In this document: positions 54,645-63,259 of the stretch, one piece after another
Layout: each line of letters begins with the position of its first letter
How positions within the stretch are numbered: position 1 is the stretch's first letter
Origin: Psychrobacter fulvigenes
Lineage (GTDB): Bacteria > Pseudomonadota > Gammaproteobacteria > Pseudomonadales > Moraxellaceae
Assembly: GCF_904846155.1 (NCBI RefSeq)
Contig: NZ_CAJGZP010000001.1
Coordinates: forward strand, 3,340,289 to 3,404,288
Length of the DNA: 64,000 nt
Direction: 5' to 3'
Made by a program: the position numbers and the translations under genes
Notes under the pieces: model-generated
Database searches by the model: none
Seen by the model: the letters and a program-made list of their open reading frames with translations, nothing else
Told to the model about the DNA's origin: nothing

Positions 54645-55319
54645 CTACTTCATAAAACCATTATCTGCTAAAAAAGCTTCAGTAATAGTGCTTTGCGGGC
54701 TTGGCGCATTCATCTCACCAGTTTGCGATTTGTTTAATAAACGCTCTAAATAGCGCGCAACGATATCAACCTCTATATTTACTTTACTGCCTACTAGCCA
54801 ATGCTTAGCGATATTGGTTACTTGCGCAGTGTGCGGAATGATATTTAAAGAAACAATATTGTCACGTACAAGGTTGGTCGTCAGACTGATCCCATCGACC
54901 GTGATAGAGCCTTTGGTCGCTGTATAGTGTGCCAGCTCCTCTGGTATCTCAATCTCGATATAAATAGAGCGTGCATCTTGTTGCAGCTTACTAACAACCC
55001 CTACTCCATCAACGTGACCAGCGACGATATGACCACCAAAACGTGTGGTTGGTAACATGGCTTTTTCTAAATTGACAATATGACCTATTTTGAGATCTTC
55101 TAGCGCGGTACGAGCGATGGTCTCACGTGAAACATCAACTGCATAATAATTAGAACCAAACTCTACCACCGTCAAACAGATACCATTAGAAGCAATTGAG
55201 TCTCCTAGCTTTACGTCACTAAAATCCAGATCGTTTGCTTCAATGACCAGGCGAATGTCACCACCAACTGGTTGCATGGCTTTGACATACACAACACTTT
55301 CTATAATTCCTGTAAACAT
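54645..55319 (-). CDS. ribE: Riboflavin synthase, alpha chain
   Basis: A 224-residue protein with two lumazine-binding domains. The start MFTGIIESVVYVKAM, DSIASNGICLTVVEF, FGGHIVAGHVDGVG and GSITVDGISLTTNLV are signatures. It converts two molecules of 6,7-dimethyl-8-ribityllumazine to riboflavin. It is separated from ribD by 419 bases rich in DnaA boxes and parS-like sites, which is an unusual interruption. No FMN riboswitch was recognisable upstream. One weaker parS-like match (55119-55134) is in the coding region. Confidence 0.96.
   Translation of the reverse strand: MFTGIIESVVYVKAMQPVGGDIRLVIEANDLDFSDVKLGDSIASNGICLTVVEFGSNYYAVDVSRETIARTALEDLKIGHIVNLEKAMLPTTRFGGHIVAGHVDGVGVVSKLQQDARSIYIEIEIPEELAHYTATKGSITVDGISLTTNLVRDNIVSLNIIPHTAQVTNIAKHWLVGSKVNIEVDIVARYLERLLNKSQTGEMNAPSPQSTITEAFLADNGFMK
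55119..55134. promoter_or_regulatory. Weak parS-like match
   Basis: GGTCTCACGTGAAACA matches 14 of 16 bases of the ParB consensus and keeps the canonical CACGTG centre, but is not a perfect palindrome. It is in the ribE coding sequence. Confidence 0.4.
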
Positions 55320-55616
55320 ATAGACCTCATATCATTATTGTATTGTGGTTAGAGCTGTAGAAACAGCCTATTGTAATTTATTAGAGCATACTTGAATCGG
55401 TTTTGACTAAGCGTGGGCTAGTTTTGCGCTTATTGTGGGATAAGTTGTGGATAAGTAACGACAAATCAACCAATAGGTTATAAAAAACTTGAATTTAATC
55501 AAGTTATCCACAGGATGATGTTATTTAATTACAACTCAATCAATACTAGAAAAACACCTCAAGCTGTTGATTTATATAACTATACCTTCAAGACACTATA
55601 TAAAATGCAGTTTTTA

Positions 55617-55632
55617 AGTTTCATGTGAAACA
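55617..55632. promoter_or_regulatory. parS-like palindrome 3
   Basis: AGTTTCATGTGAAACA, two bases from the ParB consensus. The core GTTTCATGTGAAAC is a perfect palindrome. Confidence 0.7.
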
Positions 55633-55643
55633 AAGTTATGCAC

Positions 55644-55659
55644 AGTTTCATGTGAAACA
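55644..55659. promoter_or_regulatory. parS-like palindrome 4
   Basis: AGTTTCATGTGAAACA, identical to the site 27 bases to its left. Confidence 0.7.
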
Positions 55660-55738
55660 TCTATTGTCGGTATTTACTTATCCACATCTAGTATAGTTTT
55701 AATAGAAACTGTGGATAAACTGTTCATAAACAACTGGT

Positions 55739-56794
55739 TTATAAAGGCTGTAAAGTTAGCTTAAGATCAGACCCGACCTGCTCATGACTACGAATATCAA
55801 AACGCAGCTGCTGAGCTAAAGATAAGGGGTTGAACTCAACCATCGGTCGCGCTTGTGCTCCTAATAAACAGGGCGCTTGATAGACAATCAATTCATCTAC
55901 CAGTTGTTGGCTTAAGAAACTGCCTGCGACGTTAGCACCAGCTTCTACCAATACGTCATAGCATTGATGCTCTTTAACTAAGACCTTTAGTAAGGTAATC
56001 AAGTCATCTTCGCGCCAATAAATCGTATCTGCTTGGCGGCATAACTGATAATCAGCTTGCAGATTGTGCTCTAAGCGCTGACGTCTATCGAGCACTACTA
56101 TCAGCGGGGCTGGAACTTGTTCAGGTGGTATACCTAATTGGTTCGAGCGTACATTAAGCTGTGGATTGTCAGCAATAATAGTTTCACTGCCCGTAATGAT
56201 TGCGCCACTTTGTGCGCGTAATTTCTGGACATCTTCGCGGGCAGCTGCTGAGGTAATCCATTTTGACTCACCAGATGCCATAGCCGTACGACCGTCAAGA
56301 CTGGTGGCAATCTTAAGACGCACATAAGGCATTTGAGTACGCATCGCCTTTAAAAACCCGCGGTTTAGTACTTCTGCTTGCTCTGTTAGTACACCAACTT
56401 TAACCTGAACCCCAGCTTGTTCCAATAGACTCACGCCGCGTCCCGCCACTTGTGGATTAGGATCAAGACCCGCAATCACCACACGTTTCACACCCGCCTC
56501 AACAAGGGCAAGCGCGCAAGGTGGAGTACGCCCCGTATGACTACAAGGCTCCAAGGTTACATAAGCAGTAGCCCCCACTGCCCGCACACTAGCATCCTTG
56601 AGCGCAAATACTTCAGCATGAGGCTCACCAGCTTTGGGATGAAACCCTTGACCAACAATCTCTCGTCCTTGAACGATGACGCAGCCTACTGCTGGGTTTG
56701 GCCTAGTGGTATATAGGCCTTGCTTAGCCTGTTCGATAGCAAGCATCATAAAGTAGCGGTCTTGAGCATCTTGCGCGTGATTTTGGATCGACAT
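55739..56794 (-). CDS. ribD: Bifunctional riboflavin biosynthesis deaminase/reductase RibD
   Basis: 351 residues. The N-terminal cytidine-deaminase-like domain has the zinc motif HAEVFAL and PCSHTGRTPPC. The C-terminal reductase domain (from about residue 150) has RLKIATSLDGRTAMASGESKWITS and DVLVEAGANVAGSFL. It catalyses steps 2 and 3 of riboflavin synthesis. It follows nrdR after 43 bases on the same strand, the classic nrdR-ribD order. Confidence 0.96.
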   Translation of the reverse strand: MSIQNHAQDAQDRYFMMLAIEQAKQGLYTTRPNPAVGCVIVQGREIVGQGFHPKAGEPHAEVFALKDASVRAVGATAYVTLEPCSHTGRTPPCALALVEAGVKRVVIAGLDPNPQVAGRGVSLLEQAGVQVKVGVLTEQAEVLNRGFLKAMRTQMPYVRLKIATSLDGRTAMASGESKWITSAAAREDVQKLRAQSGAIITGSETIIADNPQLNVRSNQLGIPPEQVPAPLIVVLDRRQRLEHNLQADYQLCRQADTIYWREDDLITLLKVLVKEHQCYDVLVEAGANVAGSFLSQQLVDELIVYQAPCLLGAQARPMVEFNPLSLAQQLRFDIRSHEQVGSDLKLTLQPL

Positions 56795-56837
56795 AAGAAT
56801 AGGCTTTATTTATGAGAGGAATGAATAAAAAGCGAGA

Positions 56838-57296
56838 TTATTTTTCATTTGGGCGAATATTGGCGAGCTCTTGCTGAAAAGCATCAATATCTTGAAAATC
56901 ACGGTAAACACTGGCAAAGCGTACATAGGCGACATCATCTAACGTCTTCAGCTCACTCATGATAATCTCACCCAAGACTTTACTGCTAATCTCACGCTCA
57001 CCCATTTGTCTAACGCGTTTCTCAATACGGCTGATCATCGCTTCTTGCTCATCAATAGTAATAGGACGCTTCTGTAAGGGTAACAAAATCGAACGGCGTA
57101 GTTTTTCATTGTCATAAGGCTCAATCTTGCCGCTAGACTTGATAATCCGCGGCATGACGACTTCTACCATCTCAAAGGTCGTAAAGCGTTCCTGACAACT
57201 ACTACATGAGCGGCGGCGACGCACTTGTGCACCTTCCGCAGCAAGACGCGAATCAATAACCTTGGTTTCTGATGCGTTACAATACGGGCAGTGCAT
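56838..57296 (-). CDS. nrdR: Transcriptional repressor NrdR
   Basis: 152 residues. The zinc ribbon is CPYCNASETKVIDSR...CSSCQERFTTFE, and the ATP-cone domain starts at VVMPRIIKSSGKIEPYDNEKLRRSI. NrdR senses ATP/dATP and represses ribonucleotide reductase genes at NrdR boxes. It lies upstream of ribD as in many bacteria. Length is normal. Confidence 0.97.
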   Translation of the reverse strand: MHCPYCNASETKVIDSRLAAEGAQVRRRRSCSSCQERFTTFEMVEVVMPRIIKSSGKIEPYDNEKLRRSILLPLQKRPITIDEQEAMISRIEKRVRQMGEREISSKVLGEIIMSELKTLDDVAYVRFASVYRDFQDIDAFQQELANIRPNEK

Positions 57297-57358
57297 AGTA
57301 TTTTCCTTATTTTACTGTTGAGAGCGAGAACAGTCATCCGAGAGCAAACAGTCATCAC

Positions 57359-57380
57359 TCATTAATTAATTAATTAATTA
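57359..57380. repeat. ATTA tetranucleotide tandem repeat
   Basis: About five ATTA units run up to and include the mnmE stop codon (57378-57380). It is outside the coding sequence apart from the stop, so unit changes should not alter the protein. Confidence 0.85.
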
Positions 57381-58841
57381 TTTACCAATACAAAAACTGC
57401 CAAATATCTTGCCAAGTAAGTCATCAGCACTGAACTCACCAGTAATTTCACCCAAACTATGCTGAGCTTGGCGCAAGCTTTCAGCAACCAGCTCCCCTGC
57501 TGTAAATACCGTTAATTGCTCATGTGCTTCCGCTAAATACTCAGCCGTCCGCCTAAGCGCATCTAAGTGCCGTGTACGCGCAATGAGGCTATTTTCTGGT
57601 GGATGAAACCCTACTTTAGCACACAAGGTTTCGACTAACGTATCAATACCCGCACCTGTTTCACATGAAACATTGACTTGTTCATAGCCGCGATTCTCTA
57701 TTTCAATTTGCAAAGCAGTGGTCATTTTTTTACTACCATCATCGCTTAATAAGTCGCTTTTGTTAGCTATAATCAATAGACGCTTGGCCTCTGGCAGTTT
57801 ACCAAATAGCTGCTCTGCAAGCTGCAACGGGGTGCTTTCTTCTTCAAGGTCACGGGTGACATCATAGACCATCAGCAGCATATCGGCCTGTGTAATGGCG
57901 GTACGTGCACGCTCAATTCCTATACGCTCTACGGTATCTTCTGTATCACGCAGACCTGCCGTATCGGTGAGATGCAGTGTTAGACCATTAAGCACCACAG
58001 TCTCTTGCAGCGTATCACGAGTGGTACCTGCTACATCAGTGACAATCGCGCGCTCTTGGCCTGCAAGGCGATTGAGTAGGCTCGACTTACCTGCATTAGG
58101 CCTACCGGCTAACACCACGTGAATACCGTCGCGTAAGAGTTGACCCTGTTTTGCCGTTGCTAGGACTTGCTGTATCTTAGCTTGTGTTTGCTCAAGCTTG
58201 TCTTGAATTACCTCATCAGATAAGAAATCCACGTCTTCTTCATCAGGGAAATCAATCGCGGCTTCAACATGCAAACGCAGATGAATGAGTTGTTCTAATA
58301 ATTGATTAATCTTTTGTGAAAACTCACCACTCAATGAGCGAATAGCACTACTAGCAGCAGCGGCACTGGTCGCATCAATGGCATCAGCGATGGCTTCTGC
58401 TTGCACAAGATCTAATTTATCATTATCAAAAGCACGATACGAGAACTCCCCCGCACTGGCTTGTTTTGCGCCTAATTCAAATACCCGCGCTAACAGCTGG
58501 TTTTGCAGAATGATGCCACCATGTCCTTGTAGCTCGATCACATCTTCGCCAGTGAATGAATGCGGAGCTTTGAAGTACAGCACCAATCCTTCATCGATGA
58601 CCGTACCATCAGCCTGATAGAAACGGCAAAAACTGGCCATACGCGGGGTAAAAGCCGTCTTGCCTGTGAGCTGACAAGCAATCTCATAAGCCCGCCTACC
58701 TGATAAACGTACAATACCGACGCCACCACGTCCGAGCGGTGTGGCAATAGCAGCAATCGTGGCCAATCCAGATAAGTCAGGCTTTTCAGATGAATCAGGT
58801 ACGGCTAGCGCCCTCTCTAAAGAATCCACAGTTACTCTCAA
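57378..58841 (-). CDS. mnmE: tRNA modification GTPase MnmE
   Basis: 487 residues. The N-terminal tetrahydrofolate-binding domain starts around TIAAIATPLGRGGVGIVRLSG. The central G domain is inserted in a helical domain: G1 GRPNAGKSSLLN, G2 TDVAGTTRD, G3 DTAGLRDTED, G4 NKSD. The C-terminal CIGK provides the catalytic cysteine. With MnmG it makes cmnm5U34 on tRNAs. The first ~28 residues before TIAAIA are not typical, and a later start is possible. A parS-like site (57657-57672) lies within it. Confidence 0.96.
   Translation of the reverse strand: MRVTVDSLERALAVPDSSEKPDLSGLATIAAIATPLGRGGVGIVRLSGRRAYEIACQLTGKTAFTPRMASFCRFYQADGTVIDEGLVLYFKAPHSFTGEDVIELQGHGGIILQNQLLARVFELGAKQASAGEFSYRAFDNDKLDLVQAEAIADAIDATSAAAASSAIRSLSGEFSQKINQLLEQLIHLRLHVEAAIDFPDEEDVDFLSDEVIQDKLEQTQAKIQQVLATAKQGQLLRDGIHVVLAGRPNAGKSSLLNRLAGQERAIVTDVAGTTRDTLQETVVLNGLTLHLTDTAGLRDTEDTVERIGIERARTAITQADMLLMVYDVTRDLEEESTPLQLAEQLFGKLPEAKRLLIIANKSDLLSDDGSKKMTTALQIEIENRGYEQVNVSCETGAGIDTLVETLCAKVGFHPPENSLIARTRHLDALRRTAEYLAEAHEQLTVFTAGELVAESLRQAQHSLGEITGEFSADDLLGKIFGSFCIGK
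57657..57672. promoter_or_regulatory. parS-like palindrome 5
   Basis: TGTTTCACATGAAACA, identical to the site in rsmB. It is in the mnmE coding region, 6.3 kb from the right edge. Confidence 0.7.
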
Positions 58842-59011
58842 TAGCTAAAAGCTCCATTATAGACGGCTATGCTCAGGCTGACAAAGCAAACTTTAGATAG
58901 CAGTACTTTGCTATCTTCATTAGACGGTTTTACTATGATTATCAAAAAATTGTGAGTATGGAGCGTATAAAAAAACCACCGCTTTGAACTGACCCCCTAA
59001 ACTTGGACGGT

Positions 59012-59866
59012 TTAAGTTTGTATCAAGGACTGAGTTCTGTATTTCACAGGGCTCAGTCCTTTTAGTTTCATCTGAATTCTCTCATGATTATAGTAGTGAA
59101 TATACTCATGAATCTGTTGCTCTAAAGCCTCAACGGTTCTTGGTTTCTCAATATAAATCGTCTCACACTTCAGCGTACCGAAGAACCCTTCCATCAATGC
59201 ATTGTCTAAGCAACTCCCCTTACGGCTCATACTTTGCTTAATATGATTCGCTTTAAGCGACTTTGCAAACGGCTTCATCTGATAATGCCAGCCTTGATCT
59301 GAATGTAATGTTAGCTGCTCCTTGCGCTTTTTAGGTATGTCTTTAAGTGCACTATCTAGCATCTGCTTCACCAAGTCATACACGGGTCGTCTTGAGAGCG
59401 TATAACTGATGATTTCATTGTTATAGCAATCTAATATTGGAGACAGATACAACTTATCCTCGCCCACTTTAAACTCAGTAATGTCAGTAAACCAACGACG
59501 ATTAGGCGCACCTGCTCTGAACCTGCGCTTGACTCTATTCTTAGCTATGACGCCGCACTGTCCTTTGTAGGATCGATACTTCTGTCGTCTGATTCTAGCA
59601 GTCAGCTTAAGCTCACTCATAAGCCGTGCAATCAGTTTATGGTTGTGAATTAGGCCCTCATTCTTAAGCGCTTGGGTAATTCGCCGGTAGCCATACCGAC
59701 CTTTATGATGATGGTAGATATCCCTGATACGCTGCTTGAGATCAGCGTATTTATCTTCACTCCAAAGCTGTGCTCTATGATAGTAGAAACTACTCCTTGC
59801 AAGCTTTGCTATGGTGAGTAAGTCAGATAACGAGTGCTTTAGTCTTAATCCTTCGATGAGCCTTGC
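59012..59866 (-). CDS. IS3-family transposase OrfB, made by -1 frameshift from OrfA
   Basis: 284 residues in the -1 frame relative to OrfA. The frame joins OrfA at C-AAA-AAG (59866-59872) and reads on as ARLIEGLRLKHSLSDLLTIAKLARSSFYYHRAQ. The HTH_21-like segment IRDIYHHHKGRYGYRRITQAL precedes the integrase core. All three catalytic acids are present (WFTDITEF, LHSDQGWHY, EGFFGTLKCETIY). An internal ATG at 59618-59620 could only give a truncated product. The frameshift site makes an OrfAB transposase possible. Confidence 0.88.
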   Translation of the reverse strand, partial: ARLIEGLRLKHSLSDLLTIAKLARSSFYYHRAQLWSEDKYADLKQRIRDIYHHHKGRYGYRRITQALKNEGLIHNHKLIARLMSELKLTARIRRQKYRSYKGQCGVIAKNRVKRRFRAGAPNRRWFTDITEFKVGEDKLYLSPILDCYNNEIISYTLSRRPVYDLVKQMLDSALKDIPKKRKEQLTLHSDQGWHYQMKPFAKSLKANHIKQSMSRKGSCLDNALMEGFFGTLKCETIYIEKPRTVEALEQQIHEYIHYYNHERIQMKLKGLSPVKYRTQSLIQT

Positions 59867-60387
59867 TTTTTGACAGCTTGTTCCTTTTCCCGAAGCAAGG
59901 CATCGAGCTTTTTTAGATAGGCGTTCTCCGCACGCAGATATTGCAGTTCACGTTTGAGCTCTGCTGGGGTCTTTTCATCATCGGGTTTGTCTGTGATAGG
60001 AGATGTCACGGTGCTGCTACCTTTATGTTTAGAAGTTAGTCCAGACATACCGTAGAGCCGATAAGCTTTATGCCAATGACTGATAAGAGCTGGTGAGCTG
60101 ATATTGAATGTCAGCGCCGTCTCAGATTGACTTAATCCTTGCGTCAGCATGGTGGTTAGTACTTGATGTTTAAAGTCGCTACTGTATTTAGCTTTACTGG
60201 TTTTAGGTTTGATGGCGTCTATACCGCCATGTTGATACTGCTGAACCCACTTAGATACCATCTTGTTATCAAGTCCAAACTTCTCACCTGTCGCACTGCT
60301 ACTATGTCCTTCTTTGTAGTATGCAATGACTTTGATCTTAAAGTCTAGATCGTAACGCATAAAAACACCCCCAAAAGTTGTGTCCAA
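59845..60387 (-). CDS. IS3-family transposase OrfA
   Basis: 180 residues. Two helix-turn-helix segments are visible: the N-terminal YDLDFKIKVIAYYKEGHSSSATGEKFGLDNKMVSKWVQQY and KHQVLTTMLTQGLSQSETALTFNISSPALISHWHKAY. A leucine-zipper-type coiled coil follows at the C-terminus (ELKRELQYLRAENAYLKKLDALLREKEQAVKK), and the slippery site is at its end. The first eight residues of the open frame may precede the true start (MRYDLDFK at residue 11). Confidence 0.9.
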   Translation of the reverse strand: MDTTFGGVFMRYDLDFKIKVIAYYKEGHSSSATGEKFGLDNKMVSKWVQQYQHGGIDAIKPKTSKAKYSSDFKHQVLTTMLTQGLSQSETALTFNISSPALISHWHKAYRLYGMSGLTSKHKGSSTVTSPITDKPDDEKTPAELKRELQYLRAENAYLKKLDALLREKEQAVKKQGSSKD

Positions 60388-60447
60388 CTTATGGGGGTCA
60401 GTTCACTTGCGCGATGGTTTTTGTTGTTTACAAGCGTCGTTTAATTA

Positions 60448-62130
60448 TCAATCAAGGACTTTAACAGTACGTTGTTTTTGCTCTTCTTCTACTTTTTTAT
60501 TGACAACATACTGATGCGTCATACTGAATAAGTTGTTCACCGTCCAGTACAATACCAGACCTGCTGGGAAAAACAGCATGAAAGCGGTAAAGATAATCGG
60601 TAAAAACTTCATAACTTTTGCTTGCATTGGATCAGTTGGCTGTGGATTTAGCTGTTGCTGTACAAACATCGACGCACCCATTAGTAAAGGCAGTATAAAC
60701 CAAGGATCCATTGCCGATAAATCCTGAATCCATAAGATCCATGGAGCGTGACGCAGCTCAACACTCTCGACCAACACCCAGTACAAGGCTAAGAAAATCG
60801 GCATCTGCATCAATATCGGCAAACACCCTGCCATTGGATTGACTTTTTCTTCTTTGTAAATGCTCATCATTTCTTGCGACATCTTCATGCGATCGTCGCC
60901 GTGTTCTTCTTTTAGCGCAGCTAATCTTGGCGCGATAGCGCGCATTTTTGCCATCGAATAGTAGCTCTTGTTCGAGAACCACATAAGAGCTATCTTGACC
61001 AAGATGGTTAGAGCAATGATTGACCAACCCCAGTTACCAATAATATTCTGAATACCATCAAGTATGGCAAATAAGATTTTTGATATTGGCCATAACAAAC
61101 CATAATCAACAGTCTGGTTGAGACCTACTGCGACCTCATTGAGCTCAGACTGTACTTTTGGTCCTGCATACAAGGTCGCGTTTAAGGTCGCTTGTTTGTT
61201 AGCGCCAACATTGACAGGTTGGCTGTTGAAACCAATAAAGTAATCACCGCCAGTTTCACGGCTAAAAAACTTACCAGTGAAGTTCTCAGGTGTCCATGCA
61301 GATACAAAATAGTGCTGTACTACCCCAACCCAACCTTTATCACTGGTCAGTTTCAATTCATCACTACTGAAGTTACCAAATTTCAGCTTATTGTATGGAT
61401 CATCAGGTGTACCCCAAGCGCCACCCAAGTAGGTTGCCATACTTAGCGCACCTTTATCAGACATACCTGGATCTTTACTATCATCACGCTTTAGCTGCGC
61501 AAACATCTGCCCTTGCCACGGCTGTGCAGAAGCGTTTTGAATTTGATAGCTAATATCAATGGGGTATTTATCTTGAGTAAAGGTAAAGGTCTTGGTGATT
61601 TTTACGCCATCTTTTTGATAAGTTAGCGGCACTGATAACGTTTGCTGACCATCTTGCATCTTATAGTTGGTAGCAGCATAACTGTAGTTAGCGCGACCTT
61701 CCGCAGTATCAATACCGTCTTTACCAATCAGACCAGACTGAGCCACATAAACACGATTGCTATTGTTTTCTAGCAGCACAAAAGGCTCATCGCTATCCAA
61801 TGTAGCGTCATACTGCTTCAACGCTGCATAAACAATATCGCCGCCTTCTGGATTGATCTTGATGTCATAGCGATTGGTCGTAACCGTAATAAGACTTGCA
61901 TCCTTCGTAGGCGCCGTCGTCGCAATATCAGCATCCACAGGTAACGTCTGTACAGGAATATCACCTACCGCACCAGTCGTAGATGGAATATCAGCACCTA
62001 TTGAAGTTGCAACCTCAGGCGTCGTGTCTACAGCTGGCGCATCGGCATAATCATCTCGCCATGCCAAAATCAGCAGATAAGCGGTGATTAACATCGCAAT
62101 GATGATCATCACCCGAAATATCTTTTGCAT
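60448..62130 (-). CDS. yidC: Membrane protein insertase YidC
   Basis: 560 residues. An N-terminal signal anchor (about 4-26) precedes the large periplasmic beta-sandwich domain (about 70-345). The conserved insertase core with five membrane helices has GNWGWSIIALTILVKIALMWFSNKSYYSMAKMRAIAP, the EEKVNPMAGCLPILMQMPIFLALYWVL segment and PAGLVLYWTVNNLFSMTHQYVV. It inserts membrane proteins alone or with SecYEG. It is followed by a terminator split by the IS3 element, and preceded by the rnpA-yidD fusion on the same strand. Confidence 0.97.
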   Translation of the reverse strand: MQKIFRVMIIIAMLITAYLLILAWRDDYADAPAVDTTPEVATSIGADIPSTTGAVGDIPVQTLPVDADIATTAPTKDASLITVTTNRYDIKINPEGGDIVYAALKQYDATLDSDEPFVLLENNSNRVYVAQSGLIGKDGIDTAEGRANYSYAATNYKMQDGQQTLSVPLTYQKDGVKITKTFTFTQDKYPIDISYQIQNASAQPWQGQMFAQLKRDDSKDPGMSDKGALSMATYLGGAWGTPDDPYNKLKFGNFSSDELKLTSDKGWVGVVQHYFVSAWTPENFTGKFFSRETGGDYFIGFNSQPVNVGANKQATLNATLYAGPKVQSELNEVAVGLNQTVDYGLLWPISKILFAILDGIQNIIGNWGWSIIALTILVKIALMWFSNKSYYSMAKMRAIAPRLAALKEEHGDDRMKMSQEMMSIYKEEKVNPMAGCLPILMQMPIFLALYWVLVESVELRHAPWILWIQDLSAMDPWFILPLLMGASMFVQQQLNPQPTDPMQAKVMKFLPIIFTAFMLFFPAGLVLYWTVNNLFSMTHQYVVNKKVEEEQKQRTVKVLD

Positions 62131-62332
62131 AAACCTTTCCTAGAGTGAAAATTTGGGGCATGTGTCATGACCATAACATTGCAGCAGCATGTGCAACTAC
62201 CAACGCTATCGTGAGTCATTTACATAAAATGTGCATCATTTTACTAAAAATTCGCCTTAAATGATACTAACAGTGTGGATAACTTGTGGGTAACTTAGCA
62301 GTCGCCGTATAAGAAACCAACGACGATGAGTT

Positions 62333-63070
62333 TTATCTTAACCTCATCAAGTGATTGAGACGTGAAACATAGCTGTTGTTATCTCGGTAAACACCTAATC
62401 CTTGAACGTCTACATTACCTAATGATAAATAATGATAACTATAATCAGCTAAAGGTAGGGGCACAAAATCAATGCCATGCCCTCCTAAAGGGTGACAACG
62501 ACTTATACGTTTTACTAACAGCCAGCTACCTGCCCAAACGCCATGCCAAGCTAATGCTTGTTTACCATAATTAGAACAAGTCGGATAATATCGACAACGA
62601 GCAGGAAGTATTGGGCTTATTGTATTTTGATAGAATACAATAAAAAAATTAAATAAATTATAGAAAAAATTATTTAATAATATTTTAAAAATTTTCATTT
62701 TATTTTTTTCTAATTTTTTAAAGATATTGTTTATTTGATTTTTTAATTCCTCCTTGCTTAAAAAATCAATAGGCTTTTTAACAATAAAAACAATATCCTT
62801 GTTTTCTAATGCAGATGACTGTAGACGAAAGCGTTCACGTATTTGACGTTTGACTAAGTTTCGAGCGACAGCAGTAGGTACTTTACGTTTGGTGATAGCC
62901 ATACCGACACGTGCTTGCTGTTGATCATTAGTACGTATAAAGGCCATTAAATGGCTTTGGTGTAACTTGCGCTCAGGTGCATCAAACACCTCACGGAAAG
63001 CAGCAGGCGTCAGTAGGCGTTGCTCTTTAGTGAAGCGGAAGGTGGGTGTAGCTGAGAGAGTATCTGGCAT
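62333..63070 (-). CDS. In-frame fusion of RNase P protein (RnpA) and YidD
   Basis: 245 residues from the ATG at 63068-63070 (AGGT ahead; the open frame begins 16 codons earlier). Residues 1 to about 124 are Rnp[21 protein letters not shown] and [22 protein letters not shown], the basic RNA-binding helix. From the ATG at 62696-62698 the same frame continues as Yid[35 protein letters not shown] and [17 protein letters not shown]. No stop codon separates them. The junction (about 62630-62740) is extremely AT-rich. YidD might also start internally, but no clear ribosome site precedes that ATG. RnpA is the protein part of RNase P; YidD assists membrane insertion. Confidence 0.85.
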   Translation of the reverse strand: MPDTLSATPTFRFTKEQRLLTPAAFREVFDAPERKLHQSHLMAFIRTNDQQQARVGMAITKRKVPTAVARNLVKRQIRERFRLQSSALENKDIVFIVKKPIDFLSKEELKNQINNIFKKLEKNKMKIFKILLNNFFYNLFNFFIVFYQNTISPILPARCRYYPTCSNYGKQALAWHGVWAGSWLLVKRISRCHPLGGHGIDFVPLPLADYSYHYLSLGNVDVQGLGVYRDNNSYVSRLNHLMRLR

Positions 63071-63130
63071 AAGAATACCTAAATGTGAACTTATATTAAC
63101 TTTATAATAAAAAGACAAAATACAGAGACA

Positions 63131-63156
63131 AAAAAAGCGCCGATGTAGGCGCTTTT
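63131..63156 (-). terminator. rpmH terminator
   Basis: AAAAAAGCGCC and GGCGCTTTT pair around GATGTA, about 100 bases after the rpmH stop, so most rpmH transcripts should end before rnpA. Confidence 0.8.
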
Positions 63157-63259
63157 GATATATGGTTCTGTGTCAGTTATTGTTCAATAGCTACTGTTTT
63201 TTATAGATAAAATAGATACTCAACAAGTACTATGAACCATAGTCATCATAATATACTGA

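Larger units (their letters stand above)
55320..55738. other. Origin-like intergenic region with DnaA boxes and parS-like sites
   Basis: 419 AT-rich bases between ribD and ribE. Perfect DnaA boxes (TTATCCACA or its complement) lie at 55446-55454, 55504-55512, 55678-55686 and 55710-55718, plus the near-match TTATGCACA at 55636-55644. Two parS-like palindromes (55617-55632 and 55644-55659) flank that near-match. No open frame is present. The region could be an origin, a DnaA-titration site or a ParB-loading centre. Confidence 0.75.
58985..60405 (-). mobile_element. IS3-family insertion sequence, 1421 bp
   Basis: The terminal inverted repeats begin TGAACTGACCCCC on both sides (58985 onward, and the complement of the last bases to 60405) and continue with a shared TTGGAC. 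Flanking CTT at 58982-58984 and 60406-60408 is a 3-base target duplication. The element holds orfA and orfB in the usual overlapping arrangement. It sits in the loop of the terminator that follows yidC. Confidence 0.92.

Noticed and set aside
55320..55738. FMN riboswitch expected before riboflavin genes
   Set aside because: None of the conserved RFN blocks could be found. The region is instead filled with DnaA boxes and parS-like sites.
62341..62375. Further parS half-site (GACGTGAAACA) at the end of the rnpA-yidD frame
   Set aside because: Only one half matches; the other arm is not palindromic, so it was not counted with the others.
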